A stretch of DNA of 64,000 nucleotides from Spirosoma radiotolerans (GTDB lineage Bacteria > Bacteroidota > Bacteroidia > Cytophagales > Spirosomataceae): assembly GCF_000974425.1 (NCBI RefSeq), contig NZ_CP010429.1, positions 3,658,001 to 3,722,000 on the forward strand, given 5' to 3'. The notes beneath the pieces were generated by a model. That model searched no databases and was not told the DNA's origin. It saw nothing but the letters and a program-made list of their open reading frames with translations. The position numbers were made by a program, and so were the translations under genes. Positions 8,139 to 17,722 of the stretch are shown here, piece by piece. Position 1 is the first letter of the stretch; each line of letters opens with the position of its first letter.

Positions 8139-11100
8139 TCATCGCCCAATGACCAACCTTGTCTGGGCTGGTGAATTTTCCGCGTCTACGAGTTGTATAT
8201 CGAGTGCACCAGCCTTATATGTGTTTCTGTCAATGGCTACCAGGATGGAATGAATGCCCGGCGAACAATCAGCCAGTATCCCATGATCCGTTAATTTGAG
8301 AGGCTTTTGTCCCATCCAGGCACTCAAGCCTACCGTCGGGTTCATGGTCAGCTTAACGTTGCCTTTGCTAACCACTTCAATATCGAACCGAACGAAACTG
8401 AACCGCTTACCAGGAGAAACATCGATAACCGGCAACTCGTCTACCGGAAGATCGCCGGAAACTTTGCTATAAACGGGTTGCCAGGGCACTTTCGCATTGT
8501 CCTTTATGATATAGCCGGGCCCGTCGGCCGCGATTTTTCGGGCCAGTTCTTTGTTCGCGGCAACGGTACTCCAGCGACGTACAAACCGGGCTGTGGGCAC
8601 CCGAAATTTCCCCGATTCACCCATTTTCGACAGAAACCCGACCAGATTGACAAAGGCTTCTTTGTCCAGACTAGCCGTCAATCCTGGAGGCATTAACGAG
8701 CCGGGCACTTTTTCAACTCCACTAATCTGACTTTTTGGAATGGAAACCTCCTGGCCACTCACGTCGCGCAGGACAATGTCGGACGTACCATTACTGACCA
8801 GATAACCCATCAGTTCACTCCCATCTTTTTTGGCAACTTGCTGAAGCTCAAACCCTTCTTTAATGGATTGATTCGGGTACAGAATGGACCGGATAATGGT
8901 TTCGGACGGCGAGCTCGTTCCAAGGCTGCTCAAATCCGGCCCAATACGTCCACCAGCCCCGCCAATGGCATGACAGGTCAGGCAACTGAGATTATTTTGC
9001 CGAAAGACTAACTCTCCTTTAACAGGATCTGCCGTTTCTCTTACGGTTTTTGCCAGGCTGGCAATTTCCTGATCGGTCAATTCCTGAGGCATTTTTTCAG
9101 CTACTAAAACACCCCCGGATGCTTCCAGAGCCTGCGTGAGAAGTTTGGCATCATCCGTATTGCGCCGATTGGCAGGCAGGTTACGCTGTAAAAACTGCCG
9201 CATCTGTTTAGCTCTACTTTCGGGTATTTTTTTGGCAACCAACTCGTCGGCGAGCAACCGTACGCCCATCTTGTTAGCGATAAATGCCTGAAAAAGCCCG
9301 GTAACGTCGGTTTGTGCAGGTAACGTCCGTAAAAGGTCAGCACCCATTCGAGCGGCTTCAGAGGTATTCATCGAAACCAATTGAGCGGCCGCATCCAGTC
9401 TCAGCTCGGCGGGATTACCAGCGTTGGTCATGGCCACAATGGCCGCACGGGCCTGGTCGTTATTCAGCGTAGCCAGTGCCCCAATGGCAGCTTTTCGCAC
9501 ATTTTTATCTCCCTTTTTGGCCAGGTTAACCAACGTACCGTTCTGCTCGGTCAAATGCCACAACCCAATTAGCCGAATAGCATTCAACGCAATCGTCTCC
9601 TCCTCGTTGTCGACGAAACTGGCAATTCGGGTCAAATTTCCAATCGGCATTACCCCCCGTCGGGCGGCTTCTTCCAGCGCATTCAGTTGTGTGGCTACTG
9701 AATTTGTCCGCCCTTGCGTTCCCTGAACGGTCTGATCAAAAAGAACCGTCAAATCGGCAGCGCTGCCAAATTTGGCAATCGAACCGAGCACATCTTTCTG
9801 GTACTCTTCAGGAATCTGCCCCTGCTGATACAGCTGAGCTAGTCGAGCCACTGCAACAGGATTACTGACTGACTTCAGCGCAAACGTGGTTTTCCTGGCA
9901 TTACCAAAGAACTCGGGGCTGGTCTTCAGCTGGGTCATCCATACCGGTTCCAGTTCGCGGACGGTCTGCCACAGGGCGTAATCCAGAAACTCGTCCATCG
10001 GGTTTTCCAATACCGTTAACGCCGTGCGGGCGGCTTCGGCTGTATGCACTTTCCGGAGGGCAATCACCGCTTCGAGCCGTACCTGAGGATGCTTGTCGGC
10101 TACAGCTTTGGCAAGCAGCGCCGGAACGTTGTGTAGTTTGGGATACCATAGTTCAAGCGCCCGCAACGCAGCGGCCCGAGCCCTATGGTTTTGCGCATTT
10201 AGTAGTTGCAAAAGAAGTGGCTCGTTCACCACCTCAAGCGTTTGATACACCCAAAGCGCTTCCAGCAGATTATGCTCGTATTCTGCATCGGTTTTTGCCA
10301 AACCCGCAACCCATTTTTCAAGAGCCGGCACTACCTCACTGGCGCCGTGGGCTTTAAGCACCTGCTTAGCCTGAGAACGGGTCCAGTCTTCCGGCAGTTT
10401 CAGGTCGTCCAGCAACTCGCTGACACTCGCTTTACTCAACTGCGGTTTCTTGACTAAGGGGCGGTTTTTGGCCACGATCCGCCAGATCCGGCCATGCTCA
10501 TGATCCCGGCGCGGGTCATGAAAATCTACCTCACCATGCTGAATAATGGGATTATACCAGTCGGCCACATAGATTGCCCCATCTGGCCCAACGGAGATAT
10601 CTACCGGCCGAAAAGCAACATGATTTGTCCAGAGTACATCGTCGGCCTGTTTGGATGCATACCCGCTGCCCTGTTCTTCCAGTTTAAACCGGTTAATGCG
10701 GTTAGCCCGAAAGTCGTTGGTGATGACACTCCCCTGCCATGACTCCGGCAAATGACGACCGGATATCACCTCCAGTCCACTGTGCTTGGGCTGCCCTGGG
10801 TTTAGTCCCCGCAGGATTCGGGAGGCACCGGGAGAGGTTAGAAAGGTAGCGCCGGGAAAAGCATAATTGATTCCCTCGAAACCAGCCCCATCGGTCAGAA
10901 ACGTTTGCCCCCACCGATCAAACTGCAAACCCCACGGATTAACCAACCCTTTGGCATAGATGTCCAGTTCGCGATCTTTGGGCTTTAGCTGCCAGACACC
11001 GCCCCCTTCCAGGCGCTTGATGCCGGATGGTGTTTCAACATGGCTATAGATGTAAATAGACTGGTTGAAATAAAGCAGACCTTCGGGTCCCCAACGGAAG

Positions 11101-11630
11101 GTATGAATGAGGTGGTGTGTATCGGCGGTCCCAAATCCATTCAGAATTCGACGCTTTTTGTCCGCTTTGCCATCCCCATCGGTATCCGCGAAATGCAGGA
11201 TTTCGGTTGAATTCGCCACATAAACGCCCCCATCGCCGGGCAAAATCCCAGTCGGTGTAATCAGGCCCTCGGCGAAAATGGTTGATTTGTCGGCCTTGCC
11301 ATCGCCGTTTGTATCTTCCAGAACGAAAATCTTGTCGTTAGCCTGTTCACCCGTCTTCAAGTGGGGATACGCTGTGCTGCTCACGACCCACAACCGACCA
11401 TCGGCATCCCAGTTCATCTGAATAGGCTTGGCCACCAGCGGTTCGGCGGCAAACAGAGTTACCTCAAACCCATCAGCGACGTTGAAAGATTCCAATTCCC
11501 GCTTTACATCCGGATCAGGATTGTCTTTCTGATCACCCTGATTGACCGAAGAGATGAGCAGCAGTGCAGCCGGAATAAGAATCAGTCGGCGGAAGAGTTT
11601 CACTGACCAGCTCGTTTGTATAACGTTCAT
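8139..11630 (-). CDS. PVC-type dehydrogenase-like beta-propeller / HEAT-repeat / cytochrome c protein
   Basis: 1163 residues with an N-terminal membrane-targeting segment (LFRRLILIPAALLLISS). Order: a six-bladed propeller of the membrane-bound dehydrogenase type (about 45-390; FNVADGFEVTLFAAEPLVAK, Asp-rich DTNGDGKADK twice); HEAT-like repeats (about 420-810; ALRKVHTAEAARTALTVLEN); a class I cytochrome c domain with CLTCH (Cys883, Cys886, His887); and a C-terminal beta domain of about 120 residues. This architecture is common in Planctomycetes and Bacteroidota, where these secreted proteins are thought to oxidise sugars or other polyols, but the substrate has not been established here. It starts one base after the stop of the SGNH hydrolase, so the two are co-transcribed and probably act on the same material in the periplasm. 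Confidence 0.85.
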   Translation of the reverse strand: MNVIQTSWSVKLFRRLILIPAALLLISSVNQGDQKDNPDPDVKRELESFNVADGFEVTLFAAEPLVAKPIQMNWDADGRLWVVSSTAYPHLKTGEQANDKIFVLEDTNGDGKADKSTIFAEGLITPTGILPGDGGVYVANSTEILHFADTDGDGKADKKRRILNGFGTADTHHLIHTFRWGPEGLLYFNQSIYIYSHVETPSGIKRLEGGGVWQLKPKDRELDIYAKGLVNPWGLQFDRWGQTFLTDGAGFEGINYAFPGATFLTSPGASRILRGLNPGQPKHSGLEVISGRHLPESWQGSVITNDFRANRINRFKLEEQGSGYASKQADDVLWTNHVAFRPVDISVGPDGAIYVADWYNPIIQHGEVDFHDPRRDHEHGRIWRIVAKNRPLVKKPQLSKASVSELLDDLKLPEDWTRSQAKQVLKAHGASEVVPALEKWVAGLAKTDAEYEHNLLEALWVYQTLEVVNEPLLLQLLNAQNHRARAAALRALELWYPKLHNVPALLAKAVADKHPQVRLEAVIALRKVHTAEAARTALTVLENPMDEFLDYALWQTVRELEPVWMTQLKTSPEFFGNARKTTFALKSVSNPVAVARLAQLYQQGQIPEEYQKDVLGSIAKFGSAADLTVLFDQTVQGTQGRTNSVATQLNALEEAARRGVMPIGNLTRIASFVDNEEETIALNAIRLIGLWHLTEQNGTLVNLAKKGDKNVRKAAIGALATLNNDQARAAIVAMTNAGNPAELRLDAAAQLVSMNTSEAARMGADLLRTLPAQTDVTGLFQAFIANKMGVRLLADELVAKKIPESRAKQMRQFLQRNLPANRRNTDDAKLLTQALEASGGVLVAEKMPQELTDQEIASLAKTVRETADPVKGELVFRQNNLSCLTCHAIGGAGGRIGPDLSSLGTSSPSETIIRSILYPNQSIKEGFELQQVAKKDGSELMGYLVSNGTSDIVLRDVSGQEVSIPKSQISGVEKVPGSLMPPGLTASLDKEAFVNLVGFLSKMGESGKFRVPTARFVRRWSTVAANKELARKIAADGPGYIIKDNAKVPWQPVYSKVSGDLPVDELPVIDVSPGKRFSFVRFDIEVVSKGNVKLTMNPTVGLSAWMGQKPLKLTDHGILADCSPGIHSILVAIDRNTYKAGALDIQLVDAENSPAQTRLVIGR

Positions 11631-11631
11631 G

Positions 11632-12903
11632 CTACTTCAGATGGGTAAGTTTATAAACCTTGGGCTTGGGTAGGCGATTCTGAGCGATCTGCCCTTCCAA
11701 CCATTTAATGATCAGGCTTTGCTCTTCCAACCCTTTGGCATGTCGACCCTGCTCGTGGGCGCGCATACCAAGAATGTAGGTCGTATTCAGGGGGCGATAT
11801 TGAAAGAAAAACAGTTCGTTCTTTTTCAAAATCATATGCTGCAGTTCACGAACCTGCTCAAAGGAAGGCCCCTGCTTAATATTGATGCCAGCTTCCCATT
11901 GGCTGGCCGAAGCCGTAATTACCTCCGAATCATCAGTTGTAAGTGTATAAATTCCTTTTTTTAAACCCGCTATTTTAAGTACCTGCGCCCCCTTGGCAGC
12001 TACGCTGGTTTCATCGATGGGTAGCGGAAGCGGTAAATACGGTTCATCGATCGTGAAGGTCAGGTGACCTTTACTGGCGTCAGTTTCCAGGAGTTTAACC
12101 GGAGCGGCTGTCTCCCCAGCGGCAGCCTCCGCTGTTGTTTTAACGATTGTTATGGTAGCGGGCTTCATTCGGGGGGGCAGCCCCAGTGCTTTTTCCAGAA
12201 TAGTTGCCAGGTAAAAATAGCCTGCTTCGTTCAGGTGAATGCCATCTTCCGAAAGAGCAAGGGTTTGACGGACGGCCTGAATTGGCTTGTAAACATCGAC
12301 AAACCGTTTACCACGTTCTTCAGCCATTTTTGCAATCGTAGCCGAATACCGTTCCAGCATGGCGTTTCGTTTTGTCAGGCTTTCGACAGAATCGGCGGAC
12401 AGGATTGGAATGGGTGATACTAGGATAGCTCTTGCTCCGAGCTGATCAATCTTGTCGAGCAATTTCGTTAGTCCATCTTTGAATGTAGCCAAACCTGCCT
12501 CGCCTTCCTGTGCTTCAATACCGCCATAGCCAAGAAAAACAACCGTCGGTTGTGCTTTCGTGATGTGCTCCATCAATAAGTCATACCCAGTCGGTGGGTT
12601 TGTAATGGTGCTTCGGGCAACACCGAATACATTATCGCCCGTCCAGCCAAGGTTGCGGAAGGTAACATCACGTTCGGGCCACCGGGTTGTGAAAGCCAAC
12701 TCCAAGTAACCGTACTGAAAATCGTCCTCGAACAGCGAATTCCCCAGGAAAACGACCCGGTCACCGCTCTTCAGCTCAAAAGGGTTTTGGAGCGGTTCAT
12801 TGACCGATTCAGGCGTAGTCTGCGCAAAGGCCGATCCGCATAAAAGATACAAGAATACGGCTAAACAAGCAGGTGGGATGGCCAATACAATACGCTTTCT
12901 CAT
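11632..12903 (-). CDS. Exported SGNH/GDSL hydrolase
   Basis: 423 residues with a signal peptide ending at about residue 27 (LYLLCGSAFAQ). SGNH blocks are visible: block I FLGNSLFEDD (GNSL in place of GDSL, Ser nucleophile), block II NLGWTGDNVFG, block III GYGGIEA (the usual Asn position is altered), and block V DGIHLNEAGY with the Asp-x-x-His pair. The C-terminal half (about 260-423) has a beta-rich region and a helical tail. Such enzymes remove acetyl or other acyl groups from carbohydrates. It is the first gene of a pair with the cytochrome c/HEAT protein (1-bp gap), suggesting de-esterification followed by oxidation of one substrate. Confidence 0.85.
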   Translation of the reverse strand: MRKRIVLAIPPACLAVFLYLLCGSAFAQTTPESVNEPLQNPFELKSGDRVVFLGNSLFEDDFQYGYLELAFTTRWPERDVTFRNLGWTGDNVFGVARSTITNPPTGYDLLMEHITKAQPTVVFLGYGGIEAQEGEAGLATFKDGLTKLLDKIDQLGARAILVSPIPILSADSVESLTKRNAMLERYSATIAKMAEERGKRFVDVYKPIQAVRQTLALSEDGIHLNEAGYFYLATILEKALGLPPRMKPATITIVKTTAEAAAGETAAPVKLLETDASKGHLTFTIDEPYLPLPLPIDETSVAAKGAQVLKIAGLKKGIYTLTTDDSEVITASASQWEAGINIKQGPSFEQVRELQHMILKKNELFFFQYRPLNTTYILGMRAHEQGRHAKGLEEQSLIIKWLEGQIAQNRLPKPKVYKLTHLK

Positions 12904-12940
12904 TTGTTTATACTGAAGCTTTCAGGATTTTATTTTGGTT

Positions 12941-13014
12941 TTTTTGTCATGCTGACGCAGGAAGCATCTCAATGCTTGACATTTAAGATGCTTCCTGCGT
13001 CAGCATGACAAAAA
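12941..13014. repeat. Long perfect intergenic palindrome (29-bp arms)
   Basis: Arms 12941-12969 and 12986-13014 are perfect reverse complements with a 16-nt loop; each arm starts or ends with five T/A. The core gtcatgctgacgcaggaagc resembles dispersed intergenic repeats I recall from Bacteroidota genomes. It separates the esterase gene from the SGNH gene and could also work as a terminator for the esterase transcript. Confidence 0.8.
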
Positions 13015-13078
13015 CTCACCATTTCTCCGCTTTTTACCGTAATCCTAAACAGCTTATAGACAATCACTCCCAGACTCG

Positions 13079-14737
13079 TTAGGCCAGTGTTTTTCGGGCA
13101 TCACGGTCCGGATCGTTGGCCAGACTAGGCGAGTCATCCAAAATCATGGTTTCTCCATTTTGACTTGTATACGGCTTCCAGTTGGGTAGACCACCGCCGT
13201 TTGGATTACCGGTTTTCACGAAATTGATAAAGGAGCCCGCCATCTTTTCCGATAACGCTCGGGGCCGTTTGCCTCCGCCCGTATGGGTAAGCATCAAATC
13301 GGTATTGTAAAACCAGAAACAAATATCGTCGCAGTGGAAAGCCCGCATTCGACCGTCAAACAGCGGAGGTTGCCAGCCAAACCAAGCCAGATAGACGGGA
13401 GCTTTTTGCTGTGAGGCTTTCGCATCGGCGGTGGCAACGGCATTCTTTCGATTGGAAACAACTAAAGCCCAAATCTCGATAGGACGAGCTTTCGGGAAGT
13501 TCTTGGCATACGCGTCTACAATTTCGCCAGCCTTATCACCGAAGCGGGGTCTAACTTTTTCTTTCACTTCGGCCAGGGAAATGCTTTCCAGGCTCGCATC
13601 CGTCCTGTCGGGGTTTTGCTCATGAAACGTCGAACAGATTAGTAGAGGAATATCTGCCGAGAAGTGATTGGGGTCTTTGAAGAAAGCACCTGCATCCAAT
13701 GATACCCCATCGGCAACGGGCGCGTATCCTCCTCGCTGAATGCCCAGCCGTTTGGCTTCATCGGCCATTTTCTCAACGGCCCGGTTTGCGATGTCAATGT
13801 ACTCCCGCCAGGGAATCTGTTGAAGTTTGGCTAGTTCACCGGGTTTCAAGCCAGCTTCTTCCATTACTTTAAGCCCTAATTTTTCAGCATACTCTTTATT
13901 GGTTCCCGTCAATGAGCTGCCGCTCAACGCAACCGCCCGGTGAAATAACCCTTTGGCAGATGGCATATTCATTAAGGTCGTTACTTTGGCCCCTCCCCCC
14001 GACTGGCCAATGATGGTTACCTTGTTAGGGTCTCCCCCAAAGTTGGCAATGTTGTGTTTGACCCATTCGAGGGCAGCCACCATGTCCAGATTACCCACAT
14101 TGCCCGATTCAGCAGACCCGCCAGCCGCACTCAGTTCGGTATAACCCAGCGCACCGAGCCGGTGGTTGATCGAACAGAAAACGACATTTCCGAAACGGGC
14201 CAGGTTTTCGCCATGATACCCGTCCTGTTCAATGGCATTTCCGTTTACGAAACCTCCCCCGTGTAGCCACACGACGACAGGCCGTTTCTGATTATCAAGG
14301 GCGGGCGTCCAGACATTCAGCTTGAGGCAGTCTTCCGACACATCGTCGTAGTTCCAATGGTCGACAAATGAAGCGTAGGGGTTCGCATACCGTTTTTCCA
14401 TGATCTGCGGGGCTGAGTTTCCCCACCAGAGGGCGGGCCGGATATCAGTCCATGCCGTAGGTTTTTGCGGGGGCATAAACCGGTTTTTTCCCGACGTATC
14501 GGCTCCATACGGTATCCCTAAAAACTGGTGAATACCCCGAAGAATAAAGCCCCTAACTTTGCCGTGTTCGGTGTTGGCAACAGCGATATTGTCTCCAACG
14601 AACAAGATTTGCTCGTCTCCTGATGGCTTTACAGCTTTAGGTCGGTTCGGACCAGAAGCTACAGTTGGGGTAGATACACCCAAACCAGCGACGCCAACTC
14701 CCAGCGATTGTAAAAAATTTCGTCTTGATGGTTTCAT
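13079..14737 (-). CDS. Type B carboxylesterase with Tat signal
   Basis: 552 residues. The N-terminus has a twin-arginine signal (RRNFLQSLGVGVAGLG), so it should be exported folded. The alpha/beta-hydrolase signatures of the carboxylesterase/para-nitrobenzyl esterase family are present: EDCLKLNVWTP (about 135-145), oxyanion-hole HGGG (159-162), nucleophile Ser246 in GQSGGG, a catalytic acid likely in FHEQNP (about 367), and His in AFHCDD (about 475). It hydrolyses carboxylic esters; the natural substrate is unknown. It is upstream of, and in line with, the SGNH/dehydrogenase pair but separated by 175 bp holding a large palindrome, so it is probably an independent transcript with a related role in plant-polymer or xenobiotic ester breakdown (inference). 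Confidence 0.9.
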   Translation of the reverse strand: MKPSRRNFLQSLGVGVAGLGVSTPTVASGPNRPKAVKPSGDEQILFVGDNIAVANTEHGKVRGFILRGIHQFLGIPYGADTSGKNRFMPPQKPTAWTDIRPALWWGNSAPQIMEKRYANPYASFVDHWNYDDVSEDCLKLNVWTPALDNQKRPVVVWLHGGGFVNGNAIEQDGYHGENLARFGNVVFCSINHRLGALGYTELSAAGGSAESGNVGNLDMVAALEWVKHNIANFGGDPNKVTIIGQSGGGAKVTTLMNMPSAKGLFHRAVALSGSSLTGTNKEYAEKLGLKVMEEAGLKPGELAKLQQIPWREYIDIANRAVEKMADEAKRLGIQRGGYAPVADGVSLDAGAFFKDPNHFSADIPLLICSTFHEQNPDRTDASLESISLAEVKEKVRPRFGDKAGEIVDAYAKNFPKARPIEIWALVVSNRKNAVATADAKASQQKAPVYLAWFGWQPPLFDGRMRAFHCDDICFWFYNTDLMLTHTGGGKRPRALSEKMAGSFINFVKTGNPNGGGLPNWKPYTSQNGETMILDDSPSLANDPDRDARKTLA

Positions 14738-15244
14738 GCTACTATTCTTGTTATTGGTTCAGGAAAAACAAATACCATAGGATTCTGGGTGTGGAGAAGA
14801 CCTTTTCTCAGCTTTCTGTAAAAGGAACACTATGGAGTGTTTTTACTATGTCTGCCAATACAAGAACCGGTATACCTGGCCAATTAAAGACAAATTAGAA
14901 CAGCCTTTCACTCGTCTGGTTTTCAGGAAAATCGTGAAGTAGTTTATCTTCCAGGAGGAGAAAGTAAAAAGGGATGAACCACAGAGGCACGGAGAACACA
15001 GAGGGTTCTTCGCCGTTTACTGTCCGTAATGAAAACCCTCTGTGTTCTCCGTGCCTCTGTGGTTCCTTAAAAACAGCTATGATTGACGAAACGAACGATG
15101 CAAGGGTATGAGGAACCGTACGGCTGTCAGAACAGACTATATCAAATGGCGTGGTGCCAAGGTAGTCCCATCGCAACTCAATATTTATAGAAGATGATTT
15201 GGGGTAGACCAGGCATCAACAGGCGTTATTCCAAGCTACACGCC
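14738..15244. other. 507-bp gap without a supported gene
   Basis: Apart from the palindrome at 14976-15065 I see no gene. Short frames here either cross the palindrome or lack any recognisable protein character. Confidence 0.6.
14976..15065. repeat. Long perfect intergenic palindrome (32-bp arms)
   Basis: Arms 14976-15007 and 15034-15065 are perfect reverse complements around a 26-nt loop. The arm contains accacagaggcacggagaa, a motif I recall as a widespread dispersed repeat in bacterial genomes. Its sequence is unrelated to the palindrome at 12941. Probably a mobile palindromic unit. Confidence 0.85.
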
Positions 15245-16114
15245 TTACAGACTCCGGATGTATTTCTGACCGCCCAGATAACGCATCTGTCGGGCAATCT
15301 GCCGCGTTCGGCGCTGGATATAGGCCGATGGCTTTTTGATCGAAAACAAGCGTGGATTGGGTAGTACGGCCGCAATTCGGGCGGCTTCATCGCGGGAAAG
15401 GGTTGCCGACGAATGGCCGTAGTACCGTTGGGAAGCAGCCTCGACCCCAAATGTCATTGGGCCCGTTTCGGCAACGTTCAGGTACACTTCCAGAATGCGT
15501 TTTTTACCCCAGATCAGTTCGATCAGGGCCGTAAAATACACTTCTAATCCTTTACGAAGGTAACTACGCCCACTCCAGAGAAATACATTTTTGGCAACCT
15601 GTTGAGAGATGGTACTGGCGCCCCGTGGCCGTTTGCGGGTCTGGTTTTCCTTGATGGCATCCTGAATCTCATCGAAGTCAAAGCCCCAGTGGGTTGGGAA
15701 AGCCTGATCTTCGGATGACACCACAGCCAGCGCGGCCTCTTTGCTGATCATATCGTAAGGCCGCCACTTCTTATAAACCTGGCTGCTTTCGTCGGTGCCG
15801 AAGGTATCCATCCAGCGCGATACGATTAGCGGTGTTACCCAAACCGGCACGTACTTCAAGGCAACTACATAACCAAAGGAGCCGAAAAATAGCCACAGGA
15901 AAGCTTTAATCAAGAACCAGTACGCCCGCTCCAGTATTGGCCGTTCGCGAATAAAGCGACGTGCCTGCTGCCACTTACCCGACGAAGCTTTTTTCTCCGA
16001 TGCGGGTTTCCGTCCGGCTGGCTGCGTCCGCTGGGCAGACGAATTGGCCGCCTTGGGCCTGGGTGTCGGCGCTGGAGACGTGCGAAAGCTATTGACTGGA
16101 CGTTGCGGGTTCAT
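15245..16114 (-). CDS. mtgA: Monofunctional biosynthetic peptidoglycan glycosyltransferase
   Basis: 289 residues, family GT51. A basic, Pro/Ser-rich cytoplasmic N-terminus (1-62) is followed by one membrane segment (about 66-88, FLIKAFLWLFFGSFGYVVAL) and the transglycosylase domain. Catalytic motifs are present: EDQAF..HWG with Glu135, GASTISQQ (165-172), KRILEVYLN and the RYYG block. It polymerises lipid II into glycan strands without a transpeptidase domain. The N-terminal extension of about 60 residues is longer than in the E. coli enzyme. It is followed on the same strand by unrelated genes, so no operon partner is obvious. Confidence 0.93.
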   Translation of the reverse strand: MNPQRPVNSFRTSPAPTPRPKAANSSAQRTQPAGRKPASEKKASSGKWQQARRFIRERPILERAYWFLIKAFLWLFFGSFGYVVALKYVPVWVTPLIVSRWMDTFGTDESSQVYKKWRPYDMISKEAALAVVSSEDQAFPTHWGFDFDEIQDAIKENQTRKRPRGASTISQQVAKNVFLWSGRSYLRKGLEVYFTALIELIWGKKRILEVYLNVAETGPMTFGVEAASQRYYGHSSATLSRDEAARIAAVLPNPRLFSIKKPSAYIQRRTRQIARQMRYLGGQKYIRSL

Positions 16115-16207
16115 AGATGAAGGGTCTTGCCGCGAAAATAATAGGCTGGCGGCTGTAAACCCGCGCTTTTCACGAATTAACGTGTAAATTATGAAAAAGC
16201 GTTACAT

Positions 16208-17332
16208 CTACTCCTCCACAAATAAGGTAGCGGCCACTCGATCGGCAAAAAGCTTTCCTGCGGGTGTCAACAGTAAGCGATCATCAACGCGGGACAGCCA
16301 GCCAGTTGCATACATAGCGGCAAGATCTCGGCCCTGCTTTTCAGCGAAGTCGCTCATTAACAAACTATTGAGCTCGCCCAGCGAACAACCCCACTTTGTT
16401 CGGAGACCGGTTAATAAATACTCGTTTACCTGATCGGCCATCGTCAACATTTCGACCGTAGCGGGGAGCTCTCCCTGCCGGATAGCGGCCATGTACCGAC
16501 TATTATTGGCGAGATTGTATTGCCGCGAATGCCCGTTGTAGGAATGCGCACTGGGTCCGATACCCAGGTACGGTCGGCGTTGCCAATAGGCGGTATTGTG
16601 CCGCGCGTACTGATCGGGTTTGGCAAAGTTGGAGATTTCGTAGTGATCGTAATTTGCCGCCGTCAATACCCTCGTCAATTCCTCAAACTGTCCAGCGGCA
16701 ATGTCTTCGTCAGCAGGAAGCATTTTCCCCTTTTTCTGCCAGCGGCCAAAAGCGGTATCCGGCTCAATAGTCAGAGCGTAGGCCGAAAGGTGTGGCACAT
16801 CAAGCGCAAGGACTTTTTGTAAATCAAGTTGCCAGAGCGCGGTATTTCTGTCTGGAATTCCATAGATCAGATCGACGCTCATGTTTTCGAAACCCGCTTC
16901 CCGGGCCAGCCGAACACAGGCTTCGGCCTCGGTGGCGGTGTGAGCGCGGTTCATCCAGCGAAGCGTGGCTTCATCGAACGTTTGTATGCCAATACTTAAG
17001 CGGTTTACATAGGTACGCAACAGGGCGAGCTTCTCCCGATTGAGATCGTCGGGATTGGCTTCGAGCGTTATCTCGGCCGTAGGGGATACTGTGAAGTGCG
17101 CGTGTATAGCCGCAAAAATCTGGCGTAATTCACTCTCACTGAGCAAGGAAGGCGTTCCTCCACCGAAATAGATTGTTTCCAGATTTCGACCAGGGAGGTA
17201 GTCTTTTTGTAGGAAAATCTCGGCACAGAGCGTATCGACCAGCGCTGATTTCTGCCCCAGACTGGTGCTAAAATGAAAGTCGCAATAGTGGCAGGCTTGC
17301 TTGCAGAAGGGTATGTGTAGATAGAGGTGCAT
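16208..17332 (-). CDS. hemW: Radical SAM heme chaperone HemW
   Basis: 374 residues. The radical SAM cluster motif is Cys10-x3-Cys14-x2-Cys17 in HIPFCKQACHYCDF; Phe follows where true coproporphyrinogen dehydrogenase HemN has a further Cys, which favours HemW. SAM-binding blocks follow (IYFGGGTPSLL, EITLEANPDD, RLSIGIQTFD, SVDLIYGIPD), then the HemN C-terminal domain (YEISNFAKPDQYARHNTAYW). HemW inserts heme into respiratory proteins rather than making it. It starts 93 bp upstream of mtgA. Older annotations would call it oxygen-independent coproporphyrinogen III oxidase. Confidence 0.93.
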   Translation of the reverse strand: MHLYLHIPFCKQACHYCDFHFSTSLGQKSALVDTLCAEIFLQKDYLPGRNLETIYFGGGTPSLLSESELRQIFAAIHAHFTVSPTAEITLEANPDDLNREKLALLRTYVNRLSIGIQTFDEATLRWMNRAHTATEAEACVRLAREAGFENMSVDLIYGIPDRNTALWQLDLQKVLALDVPHLSAYALTIEPDTAFGRWQKKGKMLPADEDIAAGQFEELTRVLTAANYDHYEISNFAKPDQYARHNTAYWQRRPYLGIGPSAHSYNGHSRQYNLANNSRYMAAIRQGELPATVEMLTMADQVNEYLLTGLRTKWGCSLGELNSLLMSDFAEKQGRDLAAMYATGWLSRVDDRLLLTPAGKLFADRVAATLFVEE

Positions 17333-17434
17333 CTATCTTAATGACAACAAAGGCAGCTCATGGGTTCACAATGAAGCGAAAAAGGATGAACCCCACTGGC
17401 TAAAATCCAGATAAGAACGAAGGACTTAGCCGGA

Positions 17435-17590
17435 TCAATCCGGGCATTTCTTACAGCGTTTTCCTTTTTTGTACTTCTTGCAACACTTTTTCAACACGCA
17501 TTCCTGACCTAAGAAAGGGTTGACCTGCAAAAGCGGTTTGGCGTCGCTCGCAGTAGGTATGTTTTCAGAAAAATTAAACTCAGCAGTCAT
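17435..17590 (-). CDS. Small Cys/Lys-rich protein (51 aa)
   Basis: ATG at 17590, stop TGA at 17435-17437; 51 residues. The first 28 residues are polar (MTAEFNFSENIPTASDAKPL) and end in an NPFLG turn. The C-terminal 22 residues hold five Cys among Lys/Arg (ECVLKKCCKKYKKGKRCKKC). The Cys spacing C-x4-CC-x8-C-x2-C suggests a small metal-binding (zinc or Fe-S) or disulfide-stabilised cationic unit. There is no signal peptide, so it is probably cytoplasmic. It lies alone between hemW and the PhzF gene on the same strand. I recall short Bacteroidota hypothetical proteins with a similar tail but cannot name a family. Confidence 0.6.
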   Translation of the reverse strand: MTAEFNFSENIPTASDAKPLLQVNPFLGQECVLKKCCKKYKKGKRCKKCPD

Positions 17591-17722
17591 TCACGTCAGT
17601 CGTTTACGACAGCAAAGGTACGCTTGTTTAGATTTATTACAAATTAAAATTAGAAAGTGGGAAACGCATTTTCAGTAACCATACTTTGGTTACTGAAAAT
17701 GCGCTAAGGATAGCTATATGAC

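Noticed and set aside
14815-14933. 36-codon plus-strand frame after the esterase gene
   Set aside because: Short, no family character, no promoter; not distinguishable from chance.
14895-15176. 93-codon minus-strand frame
   Set aside because: It reads through the 32-bp-arm palindrome and has no recognisable protein features.
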